NCBI GenBank assembly: GCA_963753185.1
Contig: CAVWBO010000007.1
Span: 2,418,001 to 2,482,000 of the forward strand
DNA length: 64,000 bases
Reading direction: 5' to 3'
From: SZUA-442 sp963753185
Lineage (GTDB): Bacteria; Actinomycetota; Acidimicrobiia; Spongiisociales; UBA5794
Shown here piece by piece: positions 1 through 8,127 of this stretch (position 1 is its first letter; every line of letters begins with the position of its first letter). Position numbers and translations under genes: made by a program. A model generated the notes under the pieces. That model did not search any database, had not been told where the DNA came from, and worked only from the letters and a program-made list of their open reading frames with translations.

Positions 1-240
1 GTGATTGAGAAGCCTTGCTTCTTCCTGCGCGAGGACAACGACTCGTCGGGCTCTATCTGTGAAACGTTCGAACAACGTCCTTCACCCCTTGATCAACAGT
101 GGCGCATCGTCACCGTGCGCCCCGCGGAGTATAGATACCCGATCCGGGTACCCCGAGGAACCTCCTCGGTCCGATGGCCGGCGCTCGCTACCCAGAACGT
201 GCGTTGTACCATCCTCATTCCTTCGTTGGAGCGCACTGCC

Positions 241-1233
241 GTGGATCGCCCAATCTTCCAAGATCTCGTTCCCATCCCGCGGGTGTGGGACCGTATGGCG
301 GCAGTCGAGCGTCGGCTCCGGGAAGTGACGGTTGCCGACACCGAGTTCCTCACGAACATCGCACAGCACCTCTTGTCGGCCGGTGGGAAGCGATACAGAC
401 CTCTCCTCGCCCAGGTCGCGGCGGAACTCGGACCGAACAGCGGTGCCGAACCCGTCGAGGCCGGCGTCTCGGTCGAGCTCGTCCACCTCGGTTCCCTCTA
501 CCACGATGACGTCATCGACGAGGCCGATTCACGACGGGGCCAGACGAGCGTCAACGCGAATTGGGACAACACGATCGCCATCCTCGCCGGCGACTTCCTC
601 CTCGCCAGGGCATCGGAGATCGCCGCTCCCCTCGGTGAGGAGGCCGTCGCCCTGATCGCACGCACGTACGCCACGCTCTGCGAGGGACAGGTCAGCGAAC
701 TCGTCTGGGCGAACGACCTCTCCCACGGTCCGGCCGGATATCACGCCGTGATCGGCGGCAAGACGGCATCGCTCATCCGCACGTCAGCCCGTCTCGGTGC
801 GATCACGGGCGGCGCGGATCCGGAAGCCGTCGAGGCGATCAGCGAGTGGGCGTGGGAGATGGGGATGGTGTTCCAGATCACCGATGACGTCCTCGACCTC
901 ATCGCTTCGGACGTCTTCCTCGGTAAGCCAGCGGGGTCCGACATCGGCGAGGGCACGTTCACCCTCCCGGTGCTCCTGGCCGCGGAGGGGCCGGACGGTG
1001 AGGAGATCGCATCCCTGCTCGCCTCGGGAAAGCCGTACAGCGAGGGCTCGATCGCACGGGTCATCGAGCTGACCGTCTCGGGCGGCTACATCGATGCCGC
1101 ACTCGACGAGGCCGCCGAACGCATCCGCGTCGCAGAGAAGGCTGCCCAGCGCATTCCGGACAACCCGCTGACCGACGTCCTCGCCAACCTCGATCAGTAC
1201 CTGTTGGACCGGGTCGGATCTGCCAGGAGCTGA
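241..1233 (+). CDS. All-trans polyprenyl diphosphate synthase
   Basis: Condenses isopentenyl diphosphate with an allylic diphosphate to build a polyprenyl chain, probably the menaquinone side chain. Both aspartate-rich metal-binding motifs are visible: DDVID at about residues 89-93 and DDVLD at about 215-219 of a 330-residue protein, the normal family length. The frame stays open to base 1, but the first 80 codons look nothing like the family. GTG at 241 is chosen because a GGAG lies 9 bases upstream; ATG at 295 is the alternative. Product chain length cannot be read from sequence alone. The lipoprotein gene follows 55 bases downstream on the same strand. Nothing recognisable was seen in bases 1-240. 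Confidence 0.9.
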   Translation: MDRPIFQDLVPIPRVWDRMAAVERRLREVTVADTEFLTNIAQHLLSAGGKRYRPLLAQVAAELGPNSGAEPVEAGVSVELVHLGSLYHDDVIDEADSRRGQTSVNANWDNTIAILAGDFLLARASEIAAPLGEEAVALIARTYATLCEGQVSELVWANDLSHGPAGYHAVIGGKTASLIRTSARLGAITGGADPEAVEAISEWAWEMGMVFQITDDVLDLIASDVFLGKPAGSDIGEGTFTLPVLLAAEGPDGEEIASLLASGKPYSEGSIARVIELTVSGGYIDAALDEAAERIRVAEKAAQRIPDNPLTDVLANLDQYLLDRVGSARS

Positions 1234-1249
1234 TCGGGTGCGCCCAGCG

Positions 1250-1288
1250 GAGCGATCGCGAGCCGAGCGATCGAGAGCCGAGCGATTG
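1250..1288. repeat. 15-bp tandem repeat, about 2.6 copies
   Basis: Two near-identical 15-base units (1250-1264 and 1265-1279, one mismatch) and a third partial unit fill the gap between the polyprenyl synthase stop and the ATG of the lipoprotein gene. The core is GAGCGATCG. The repeat can be read in frame as Arg/Ser/Ala/Glu codons if the upstream GTG at 1238 were used, but the signal peptide begins only at 1289. Confidence 0.8.
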
Positions 1289-2605
1289 ATGGGGTCGGTG
1301 TCCTCACGCATCCTGGCCGTGTTCGTCTCGTCCGCCATTGCCGTGACGTCGTGCACGGTGACATCCGGCACGACCTCTTCGTCGACCTCCGTACCCGCCG
1401 CTCCGGAGTCATCCACCACCACACAGCCGATCGAGCCGGGGGCACCCCTGGTGCCCCCCGAACCGCCGGACCAGGACGCACTTGCATCCTCGTGGCTCTC
1501 CGCACCGGAAGGTTTCGCCCCGACCGAGGAACGGGGCCTCTTCGAGCAGGACGCGATCACCGCAATCGGCCTCTGGCTGCCCGATGGACTCGTCGCTGGC
1601 AGGTCGGATGCCGTGTACAGATCCGACGACCGATACCTCGTGGTCGTGTCGGTCATCCCGACGATGTCCCTTCGAGGCGACCCCGGCCTCGTCCCCGTTC
1701 TCGCCTCCCTCGACGATCAGGGTTCCGAGGTCACCGAAGGCGTATTCGAGACCTCGACGCCTGCGGGTCTCGCCATATCCCTGTGGTCGACGGGAGACGG
1801 CTTCCTGGCGGCGACGTCGATAGACGATGGCGTCGCGACCGACTACCTCGCGTCACGGGAACGGTCTCGGCTGCCGCTCCCGATATGGCAGACAGGTGAC
1901 TGCGTGTACCTGGATCCCGAGGAGGGACTTCCGTGGGCACCGATTGCACTCGATGCCGTCGTTCCCTGTGACGGCCCACACAACGGGGAGGTCCTGTTCG
2001 GAGACCAGACGGCGACCGACGCCGAGACGTTCGACGAGGATGACGTGACCTACCAGCGGAACTACACGTGCGACCGCGAGTTCGAGGCGTTGCTCGGACC
2101 CCAGAAGGACCGAACTCCCAGCCTCGTCACCTACATGCCGGACGAGGACGAGTTCGCCAGGGGCGACCGATACCTCGCGTGCCTCGTCAGGATCCAGACG
2201 AACGATGGCGTCGAGTTGTTCGCAGGCAAGCTCGCCGACCGCGACGATCTCGTCTGGTCCCCTGAGCCCGGGACGTGCTTCGGACCTTCGCTCGCACCGG
2301 AGGGTCTCGAGTGCGCCACTGCCCACTCCTACGAGTACATCGGTACCGGCGAGACCGACATCGACGTGTGGCCGCTCTCGACCGAGGCGTTCGCTTCCGC
2401 ATGCGACCCACTCGTCGAAGCCCTCCCGACAGGACCAGTCAGGATCGACGTGTTCCCGATGGGCCCGTATCCATATGCGTTCGAGCGTGGTGACCGGACG
2501 ATTCGGTGCATGGCGTTCGCATCCGACGCGGACGGCATGGTCGACGTCGTAGGGAGCTTCTCCGAGGGATGGCGCGTGGTTCGGACGGACGGCATCCCCG
2601 CCTGA
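1289..2605 (+). CDS. Lipoprotein with two septum-formation-like domains
   Basis: Predicted secreted, lipid-anchored protein of 438 residues. ATG at 1289 gives a short basic start, a hydrophobic stretch and a lipobox VTSC, followed by a Ser/Thr-rich linker. Two cysteine-paired segments follow: about residues 190-300 (GDC...VPCDGPHNGEV...C...RYLAC) and about 320-430 (GTC...ECATAHSYEY...CD...RTIRC). Both resemble the actinobacterial Septum_form domain, which is known from cell-division-associated membrane proteins; the exact biochemical role is not established. The upstream GTG at 1238 would add a repeat-encoded Arg-rich tail and spoil the signal peptide, so it is not preferred. Probably co-transcribed with the polyprenyl synthase. 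Confidence 0.75.
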   Translation: MGSVSSRILAVFVSSAIAVTSCTVTSGTTSSSTSVPAAPESSTTTQPIEPGAPLVPPEPPDQDALASSWLSAPEGFAPTEERGLFEQDAITAIGLWLPDGLVAGRSDAVYRSDDRYLVVVSVIPTMSLRGDPGLVPVLASLDDQGSEVTEGVFETSTPAGLAISLWSTGDGFLAATSIDDGVATDYLASRERSRLPLPIWQTGDCVYLDPEEGLPWAPIALDAVVPCDGPHNGEVLFGDQTATDAETFDEDDVTYQRNYTCDREFEALLGPQKDRTPSLVTYMPDEDEFARGDRYLACLVRIQTNDGVELFAGKLADRDDLVWSPEPGTCFGPSLAPEGLECATAHSYEYIGTGETDIDVWPLSTEAFASACDPLVEALPTGPVRIDVFPMGPYPYAFERGDRTIRCMAFASDADGMVDVVGSFSEGWRVVRTDGIPA

Positions 2606-2607
2606 TC

Positions 2608-2638
2608 GGAACGGAGCGTTCCTGCGGGCGAGTGCCCG
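2608..2638 (+). terminator. Tandem hairpins after the lipoprotein gene
   Basis: Two perfect 5-bp stems follow the stop codon directly: GGAAC/GTTCC (2608-2622) and CGGGC/GCCCG (2625-2638). There is no U-tract, so this is only a candidate terminator, but the position between convergent genes fits. Confidence 0.4.
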
Positions 2639-2858
2639 TGCACAGACACGTCGCATGATGCGCGCCAGGAAGAGCCTTCCGACCGTCAATCGGGTCACAC
2701 CGGGTCGCCCATATTGCGGGATCGAGGGCGCCTGTGGGTGCTCGACAACGTGCTCGGTGGTCAACGACGTGGGCGGCGCATGGAATGCCCTCGGTTCGAG
2801 TCTCTCCACGCCGACTGGCCGACGACCCATTCAGGGTGCATCGCCACTGCCTTCAGGC

Positions 2859-3341
2859 TCAGTCCGCAGCGGTCAGCCACCAATCCTCATCGGTGAGTCC
2901 GGCGGTGACCGCCTGCATCGCGTCTGCGAGTGCCTCGACCTGCGTCTCGTCGAGACGGCCAAAGATCATTGATCGAACGTGCGCGAAGTGGACCGGTGAG
3001 ACCTCTGCCACCAGGTTCGCGCCCTTCCCAGTGAGGCGGGCAAACGCCACCCGACCGTCCTCATCAGAGTCGCTACGTTCCACAAGTCCGCGCTCGACGA
3101 GCCGACGAAGGCGATAGGTGAGACGGCTGGGTGACATGCTGGCCAACGCGGCCAGGCGACCGAGCCGCAAGGTCCGATCCGGTTGCATGTTCAGCACCGC
3201 CAGGATGCCGTACTCGATGTGCAGCAAGCCCCACGGCTTCAGCACACGCTCAATCTCGGGGAAGCCCAGATGCCACAAAGCCAGGATTCCCCGCCAGGCG
3301 CGGTCCTCTGTGTCCGTCAGAAAAGGGGGACCGTCGACCAT
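2859..3341 (-). CDS. MarR family transcriptional regulator
   Basis: 160-residue dimeric winged-helix repressor. The recognition helix region reads ASMSPSRLTYRLRRLVERGLV (about residues 66-86), followed by the wing with SDEDGR, both typical of MarR proteins. It is transcribed divergently from the ABM-like gene at 3422. The -10 box TAAAGT (3348-3353) lies 6 bases before the ATG, so the message is probably leaderless. A palindrome, TTCAA-N2-TTGAA (3355-3366), sits between the -10 and -35 positions, which suggests autorepression. The inducing ligand is unknown. Confidence 0.9.
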   Translation of the reverse strand: MVDGPPFLTDTEDRAWRGILALWHLGFPEIERVLKPWGLLHIEYGILAVLNMQPDRTLRLGRLAALASMSPSRLTYRLRRLVERGLVERSDSDEDGRVAFARLTGKGANLVAEVSPVHFAHVRSMIFGRLDETQVEALADAMQAVTAGLTDEDWWLTAAD

Positions 3342-3347
3342 GCCAAG

Positions 3348-3400
3348 ACTTTAGTTCAAACTTGAAACATATTGACACTACTGTTGGTTCAACCTTGAAC
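3348..3400. promoter_or_regulatory. Twin MarR operators in the divergent promoter
   Basis: Two perfect inverted repeats with 2-base spacers share a core: TTCAA-AC-TTGAA at 3355-3366 and GTTCAA-CC-TTGAAC at 3387-3400. Their centres are 33 bases apart, about three helical turns, so both face the same side of the helix. The first lies inside the marR promoter (-10 TAAAGT at 3348-3353). The second lies at the likely transcription start of the rightward gene, behind a possible -10 TACTGT at 3379-3384. A TTGACA is also present at 3372-3377. Confidence 0.75.
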
Positions 3401-3421
3401 AGTCGACCAAGGAGGGCCTCC

Positions 3422-4063
3422 ATGGCCAACGTCATCGAGATCGCAGTCCGCCGAGTCAAGCCGGGGAAGGAGACCGACTTCCGTAGCCGCCGCTCCGACT
3501 TCATCACCATCCTGAAACAGCAGCGGGGCGTGAACTCCGACCGGGAGTTCGCCTCCTTTCATGCACTGCCGACCCCGGACGAGTCCGAAGTGTTCATCGG
3601 CATGACCGACTACGACGACCTCAAGACAGTGGCACGAATCCAGCGTCGGCTCGGGGTGGTGTGGCGATTCCTACGATTCTCCCGGACCATGGACCTGAAG
3701 GCCTACGTCTTCGCCACCCAGACCGAAGGGCCAACGCTCAATCTCGCCACTCTCGCCGCAGAAGATGGCCAGATCGTCGAAGTCGCCGTACGGCGGGTGA
3801 CAAATCGCTCCGACTTCGACACTGCCCGCGAGCGGTTCGTCGACCTGCTTTCAGAACAAGACGGCGTGCTCGAGTCCTACGAACTGGCCCCCATCAAGGG
3901 CAAGAACATCGAAGACATGAAGATCGGCATGACGGTGTACGAATCGCTGGCAGCATTCGAAGCGGCATCGAGCACACTCATGGCAGACCCCATCACACAG
4001 GAGTACTTCACCACATTCGAGCCAGTCGCCATCCAATACGCAGTCTCCACCAACAACACGTAG
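3422..4063 (+). CDS. Tandem ABM/dimeric alpha-beta-barrel protein
   Basis: 213-residue soluble protein made of two similar halves. Each begins with the same pattern (VIEIAVRRVK at residues 4-13, IVEVAVRRVT at about 118-127) and continues as a ferredoxin-like alpha/beta repeat of the antibiotic-biosynthesis-monooxygenase (ABM) type. It may thus form within one chain the barrel that single-domain relatives make as dimers. ABM-fold proteins include cofactor-free quinone and polyketide oxygenases and haem-degrading enzymes, but no catalytic residue can be assigned here. An AAGGAGG sits 6 bases before the ATG. The divergent MarR gene and shared operators imply inducible expression, perhaps in response to a small phenolic or quinone-like compound (inference). 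Confidence 0.7.
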   Translation: MANVIEIAVRRVKPGKETDFRSRRSDFITILKQQRGVNSDREFASFHALPTPDESEVFIGMTDYDDLKTVARIQRRLGVVWRFLRFSRTMDLKAYVFATQTEGPTLNLATLAAEDGQIVEVAVRRVTNRSDFDTARERFVDLLSEQDGVLESYELAPIKGKNIEDMKIGMTVYESLAAFEAASSTLMADPITQEYFTTFEPVAIQYAVSTNNT

Positions 4064-4263
4064 GGCAACCGCACCGTGACCGTGGTCCTGACTGAGCGGC
4101 CAGGTCTGCGGATCACAATCCCGATGCTTGAGTGCCGACTCGGGGGTCCGTTCCTGAGACCCGAGCCTTGCGCAGTCAGTTCCCTCCCCAACACGACCTT
4201 GTCTCGTCGTGCTGACGCTATGAGGAGGGCGAACATCGAGCGCCTGTCAACCAGGGACTCGCC

Positions 4264-4644
4264 CTAGGACAGCATCGATTTGATGCGCTCCATGGGCAGG
4301 TACGTCCTGCCGGCCACAATCTCCGCTCCCTCGACGTGGTAGACCCCCACGAATGGAAAGCTGACCAACCGACCGGTTGCCCCAATGCCGTAGAAGTCCC
4401 CGATGTGGGTTCCCTCGAACCTGAACTCGACCACGAACGCGTCGTCACCCACGAACACGGCGAGTCTCTCCGATTCGGCCTCGAACATCTCGCCGTACCA
4501 CGCAGAGAGCATCTGCCAGATCGCTTCCCTGCCCTCGAAGACCTCACCGGAGTCCTCGAAGGTGAAGACCGCGTCCTCGGCAAGCGGAAAAGGGCCGCCG
4601 CTCATGTACGCGTTCGCCACCTTCTCCACGTCTTCTCTCGCCAT
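4264..4644 (-). CDS. SnoaL-like/NTF2-fold protein
   Basis: 126-residue protein with the pattern of the SnoaL-like polyketide cyclase family: an N-terminal helix, then VFTFEDSGEVFEGREAIWQ and the strand-rich region FVVEFRFEGTHIGDFYGIGATG. The family includes cyclases, isomerases and many small-molecule-binding proteins without a known reaction, so the function is open. ATG at 4644 is chosen because AGGAGG lies about 7 bases upstream. The frame upstream is open but Arg-rich and unlike the family. It runs toward the ABM gene, with about 200 bases between the two stops. Confidence 0.7.
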   Translation of the reverse strand: MAREDVEKVANAYMSGGPFPLAEDAVFTFEDSGEVFEGREAIWQMLSAWYGEMFEAESERLAVFVGDDAFVVEFRFEGTHIGDFYGIGATGRLVSFPFVGVYHVEGAEIVAGRTYLPMERIKSMLS

Positions 4645-4958
4645 CGGGCCACCTCCTCGACCATCTTCACCCAGTCGCGTGCCCGGGCGATTGCAGTGAA
4701 CGACGAGCTGGAGGCTTGGTCGTAACCGCCGCCGAAGGCGTCGCGCGTAGCGTGCCCATCGCTCATCGATCTCGTCTCCGGCTCGGGTCGGCATCCGCAT
4801 GCCAGTGACTCGGAGTCACAGAAGAGTAGTCGTGCGGATCACCGCGGCCACTGTCCCGCCCAGATCACCGAACATGGCGCCATGACGCACACTTCCCCCA
4901 ATGACCGGGACCGGCACATGGGCGCTGGAGTCCTGATCACGCCTTCGCACCCGAGATG
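4645..4958. other. Intergenic gap between SnoaL-like gene and lysS
   Basis: This 314-base stretch has no convincing coding sequence. It holds the ribosome binding site of the SnoaL-like gene and a perfect inverted repeat, GTGACTC-G-GAGTCAC, at 4805-4819. No terminator with a U-tract was seen after lysS. Confidence 0.6.
4805..4819. repeat. Perfect 7+1+7 inverted repeat
   Basis: GTGACTC, one base, GAGTCAC. It lies about 160 bases upstream of the SnoaL-like start and 140 bases downstream of lysS. It could be an operator or a weak terminator stem; nothing decides between them. Confidence 0.5.
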
Positions 4959-6467
4959 TCAGACCGGCCGCATCGTCGGGAACAGGATGACCTCTCGTAT
5001 GTGGTGCTGGTCGGTGAGAAGCATCACCAGCCTGTCCACCCCGATCCCGATTCCGCCGGTGGGCGGAAGGCCGTACTCCAGGGCCAGCAGGTAGTCCTCG
5101 TCGACCGGATGGGCCTCCTCGTCGCCCGCCGACCTCAGCTCTCGCTGGGCCTCGAACCGGACCCGCTGGTCAATCGAATCGTTGAGCTCGGAGAAGCCGT
5201 TCACGTACTCGGAACCTGCGACGAACAACTCGAACCGCTCCGTCACGTGCGGCTTCGAACGGTGGATCCTCGCAAGGGGCGACGTCTCTATGGGGTGCTC
5301 GGTGACGAAGGTCGGATCCCAGATCGTGGGCTCGACGAGTTCGTCGAACAGGCCCTCGATGATTCGTCCGGGACCCCAGTGGGGCTCCACATCAACGCCA
5401 CTATGGTCAGCGAGCTCCAGGAGCGTCTGGCGGTCGGCGTCGTAGTCGACTTCGGCGGACGTCGCCTCGCGAACGGCGTCCAGCATCGACACCCGCCGAT
5501 AGGGCCCGGTGAGATCGAGCGGCCGCCCGCGGTACTCGATGGTCGTGGATCCCACGGCGACTTCTGCACACGCCGCGACGACGGCTTCGACCAACGCCAT
5601 CATGTCCTCGAAGTCGGCGAAGGCCTCATAGGACTCGAGCATCGTGAATTCCGGGTTGTGGGTCGCATCGATGCCCTCGTTTCGGAAGATCCTGCCGATC
5701 TCGTATACCCGCTCGAGCCCTCCGACGACCAGTCGCTTGAGGTAGAGCTCGGTCGCGATTCGCAAGGACATTTCGAGGTCGAGCGCGTTGTGATGCGTGG
5801 CGAAGGGTCTCGCGGTCGCGCCGGTGGCCTGACTCAGGAGCACGGGCGTCTCGACCTCGATGTACCCGCGGTTGTCGAACTGGCGGCGCAGCTCCGAGAC
5901 GATCAGCGACCGGGTCCTCGCGATGCGCCTCGACTCCTCGTTCGCCATGAGGTCGATGTATCGCTTCCTGCTCCGCTGCTCAACGTCCTGGAGGCCGTGC
6001 CACTTGTCCGGGATGGGCCGCAGGCTCTTCTGGAGGAGTACGAACGACGAGATGCGCACAGAGAGCTCGCCGCGCTTTGTCGTGATGACCTCCCCGGACG
6101 CTCCGACCCAGTCACCGTGGTCGAGGTCGAGGAACTCGGCGAATCGGTCCTCACCGAGTCCGCGAAGGTCGGCGAACAGCTGGATGGTTCCATCGACGTC
6201 GGACAGGACACCGAACGCCAGCTTGCCCATGTCCCTGACATTCATGAGCCGTCCGGCCACGGACACGTCGACCGACGTCCCGGAACCGGGCTCGAGGTCA
6301 CCGAAGTCAGCCCTGATGCCTCCCGACGTGTGTGAACGAGCGAACGAATACGGGAACCCCCCGTCCTCCATGACGGCGCGGTACTTGGCGAGGCGCGCCG
6401 CAGTGAGCGGATGGGCTTCGACGTCGGCGTCGTCGTCGATCCCTGCTGGGTCTTCGTGGTCCGTCAT
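4959..6467 (-). CDS. lysS: Lysyl-tRNA synthetase, class II
   Basis: Charges tRNA-Lys with lysine in the cytoplasm. The 502-residue protein has the normal plan: an N-terminal OB-fold anticodon-binding domain (about residues 65-155), then the class II catalytic core with motif 2 FRNEGIDATHNPEF at 261-274 and motif 3 GIGIGVDRLVM at about 472-482. It is the last gene of the large leftward operon. Its ATG overlaps the coaX stop by 4 bases, so translation is probably coupled. Actinobacterial genomes often carry a second lysS-like gene; this copy is the one in the classic panC-coaX-lysS context. Confidence 0.97.
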   Translation of the reverse strand: MTDHEDPAGIDDDADVEAHPLTAARLAKYRAVMEDGGFPYSFARSHTSGGIRADFGDLEPGSGTSVDVSVAGRLMNVRDMGKLAFGVLSDVDGTIQLFADLRGLGEDRFAEFLDLDHGDWVGASGEVITTKRGELSVRISSFVLLQKSLRPIPDKWHGLQDVEQRSRKRYIDLMANEESRRIARTRSLIVSELRRQFDNRGYIEVETPVLLSQATGATARPFATHHNALDLEMSLRIATELYLKRLVVGGLERVYEIGRIFRNEGIDATHNPEFTMLESYEAFADFEDMMALVEAVVAACAEVAVGSTTIEYRGRPLDLTGPYRRVSMLDAVREATSAEVDYDADRQTLLELADHSGVDVEPHWGPGRIIEGLFDELVEPTIWDPTFVTEHPIETSPLARIHRSKPHVTERFELFVAGSEYVNGFSELNDSIDQRVRFEAQRELRSAGDEEAHPVDEDYLLALEYGLPPTGGIGIGVDRLVMLLTDQHHIREVILFPTMRPV

Positions 6468-7237
6468 GCGCTGTCCCGGTTCAGGTCGAAGATGATGCGA
6501 AGCCCCTCGAGCGTGAGATACGGGTCAACGATGTCGACGCTCGAGCAGTGGGGCACGATGGTAGGTGCCAGGCCACCGGTCGCGACCCTGGTCACGGGAC
6601 CGTCGAACTCGGAGGCGATGCGTTCCATGATCCCATCGACGAGTCCCGCGTGACCGTAGAGGGCTCCGGACTGGATGGCCTCGACGGTGCCCTTTCCCAC
6701 GACGGACCGCGGTGGTGTGAACTCCACACGCCGCAGTGCCGCGGTTCCCGATACCAGCGCGTTCGTCGCGATCTCGAGGCCTGGCGCGATCGCTCCGCCG
6801 AGGTACGCACCATTCTCGCTGACGACATCGAAGTTGGTCGACGTGCCGAAGTCGACGACGACCACGGGACAGTCGTACCGATCCCGTGCCGCGACGGAGT
6901 TCACGATGCGGTCCGCACCTACTTCGCGCGGATTGTCGATCTCGATCGCCATCCCTGTCCGAACACCCGGCTCGACCACGATGACGGCACCCGACACGAC
7001 GTGGGGGGCGACACGGCGAATCGTCGCCGTCATCGCCGGCACGACGCTCGACACGCAAAGGCCCTTGATGTCACTCTGGGTGAAGCCGTCTGCACCGAGG
7101 ATGCCGTTGAGTTGCCATCGGATCTCATCGAAGGTCGCTTCGGCCTCCGTCGACACCCTCCAATGCCCGATGAGCTCCAGTCCATCGAACATTCCGAGGG
7201 CGATCTGCGTGTTGCCGATGTCGATCGTGAGCAGCAT
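6464..7237 (-). CDS. coaX: Type III pantothenate kinase
   Basis: Phosphorylates pantothenate, the first committed step to coenzyme A. 257 residues, with the acetate-kinase-superfamily motifs DIGNT at 6-10, a second phosphate motif DFGTSTNFD near 128, and the conserved GGAIAPGLEIA segment near 150. Type III enzymes need a monovalent cation and are not inhibited by CoA. The start codon overlaps the panC stop by one base and the stop overlaps lysS by four. Together with panC and the DUF2520 gene this forms a pantothenate/CoA cassette. Confidence 0.97.
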   Translation of the reverse strand: MLLTIDIGNTQIALGMFDGLELIGHWRVSTEAEATFDEIRWQLNGILGADGFTQSDIKGLCVSSVVPAMTATIRRVAPHVVSGAVIVVEPGVRTGMAIEIDNPREVGADRIVNSVAARDRYDCPVVVVDFGTSTNFDVVSENGAYLGGAIAPGLEIATNALVSGTAALRRVEFTPPRSVVGKGTVEAIQSGALYGHAGLVDGIMERIASEFDGPVTRVATGGLAPTIVPHCSSVDIVDPYLTLEGLRIIFDLNRDSA

Positions 7238-8127
7238 CAGGTTCCTCCGTACACCAAGCTCGGTCCGGTCAGTCTGGTGCCGCGGTCTGCGATTCCGCGG
7301 TCCGCGTCGATCGAGACATTGTCGATGAGCCTGACGCTACCCACGGTTGCCGCGACAGCGAGGAACTGTGCGCCAGCGACGTCAGACATCGGGGATGCCG
7401 TCGCCGCATCCGCCAGGGCGACGTAGTCGACTGCGACCCCGGGATCCGCCAGCATGGGGGCGAACGCCGCATCGACGAGCTCGTCGGACGATCGGCAACC
7501 TGCCTCGAACAGGTCGGCTGCATGCATCAGCCCACGTGACAAGGTGAGTGCCGATGCCCGATGTGCCGCGTCGAGGTGGACGTTGCGCGACGACAGGGCG
7601 AGCCCGTCCGCCTCACGCACGATCGGAAGCATCCGGATGTCGACGGGGAAGGACAGGTCACGGACCATGGTCGTCACCACCGCTACCTGTTGGGCGTCCT
7701 TCGCACCGAAGTAGGCGCGGTCGGGCTGCACACCGGCGAGGAGCTTGCCGACGACCGTGGCAACACCGGCGAAGTGCCCGGGACGGTGAGGACCCTCCAT
7801 GTGATCCGACACACCGTCCACCGTGATCGTCGTTGCGGCCCCTGTCGGGTACATGTAGTCGATGCTCGGCGCGAAGACGAGATCGGCGCCCGCCCGTCCC
7901 GCCAAGGAGACGTCGCGCTCGAGATCGCGCGGATATCGCTCGAGATCCGTGTTGTCGCCGAACTGGAGCGGGTTGACGAAGATCGAGACAACGGTCGTGT
8001 CGCAGTCGGTCACGGATCGATCGACGAGGCTCAGATGGCCCTCGTGGAGGTAGCCCATCGTCGGGACGAGCCCGACGGACCCCCTGGCGTGGAGGCGCAC
8101 ATCATCGAACGTCGTGAGGACATTCAT
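7237..8127 (-). CDS. panC: Pantothenate synthetase
   Basis: Joins pantoate and beta-alanine using ATP to make pantothenate. 296 residues, with the adenylate-binding PTMGYLHEGH at 22-31 (the HIGH-type motif), FVNPLQF and the KDAQQ segment expected for the family. It overlaps the upstream DUF2520 gene by 4 bases and coaX by one. panB and panD are not in the window. Confidence 0.97.
   Translation of the reverse strand: MNVLTTFDDVRLHARGSVGLVPTMGYLHEGHLSLVDRSVTDCDTTVVSIFVNPLQFGDNTDLERYPRDLERDVSLAGRAGADLVFAPSIDYMYPTGAATTITVDGVSDHMEGPHRPGHFAGVATVVGKLLAGVQPDRAYFGAKDAQQVAVVTTMVRDLSFPVDIRMLPIVREADGLALSSRNVHLDAAHRASALTLSRGLMHAADLFEAGCRSSDELVDAAFAPMLADPGVAVDYVALADAATASPMSDVAGAQFLAVAATVGSVRLIDNVSIDADRGIADRGTRLTGPSLVYGGT

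Noticed and set aside
1..240. Open frame upstream of the polyprenyl synthase start
   Set aside because: The 80 codons resemble no family member; a GTG with ribosome binding site at 241 gives the normal length.
2655..2972. 105-codon open frame on the plus strand
   Set aside because: It runs into the MarR gene on the other strand, has no ribosome binding site and unnatural composition.
4139..4165. CTCGGG/CCCGAG stem between convergent genes
   Set aside because: Only 6 clean pairs, a 15-base loop with mismatches and no U-tract; too weak to call a terminator.
4956..6335. 459-codon frame opposite lysS
   Set aside because: Shadow of lysS on the other strand; high GC keeps several frames open.
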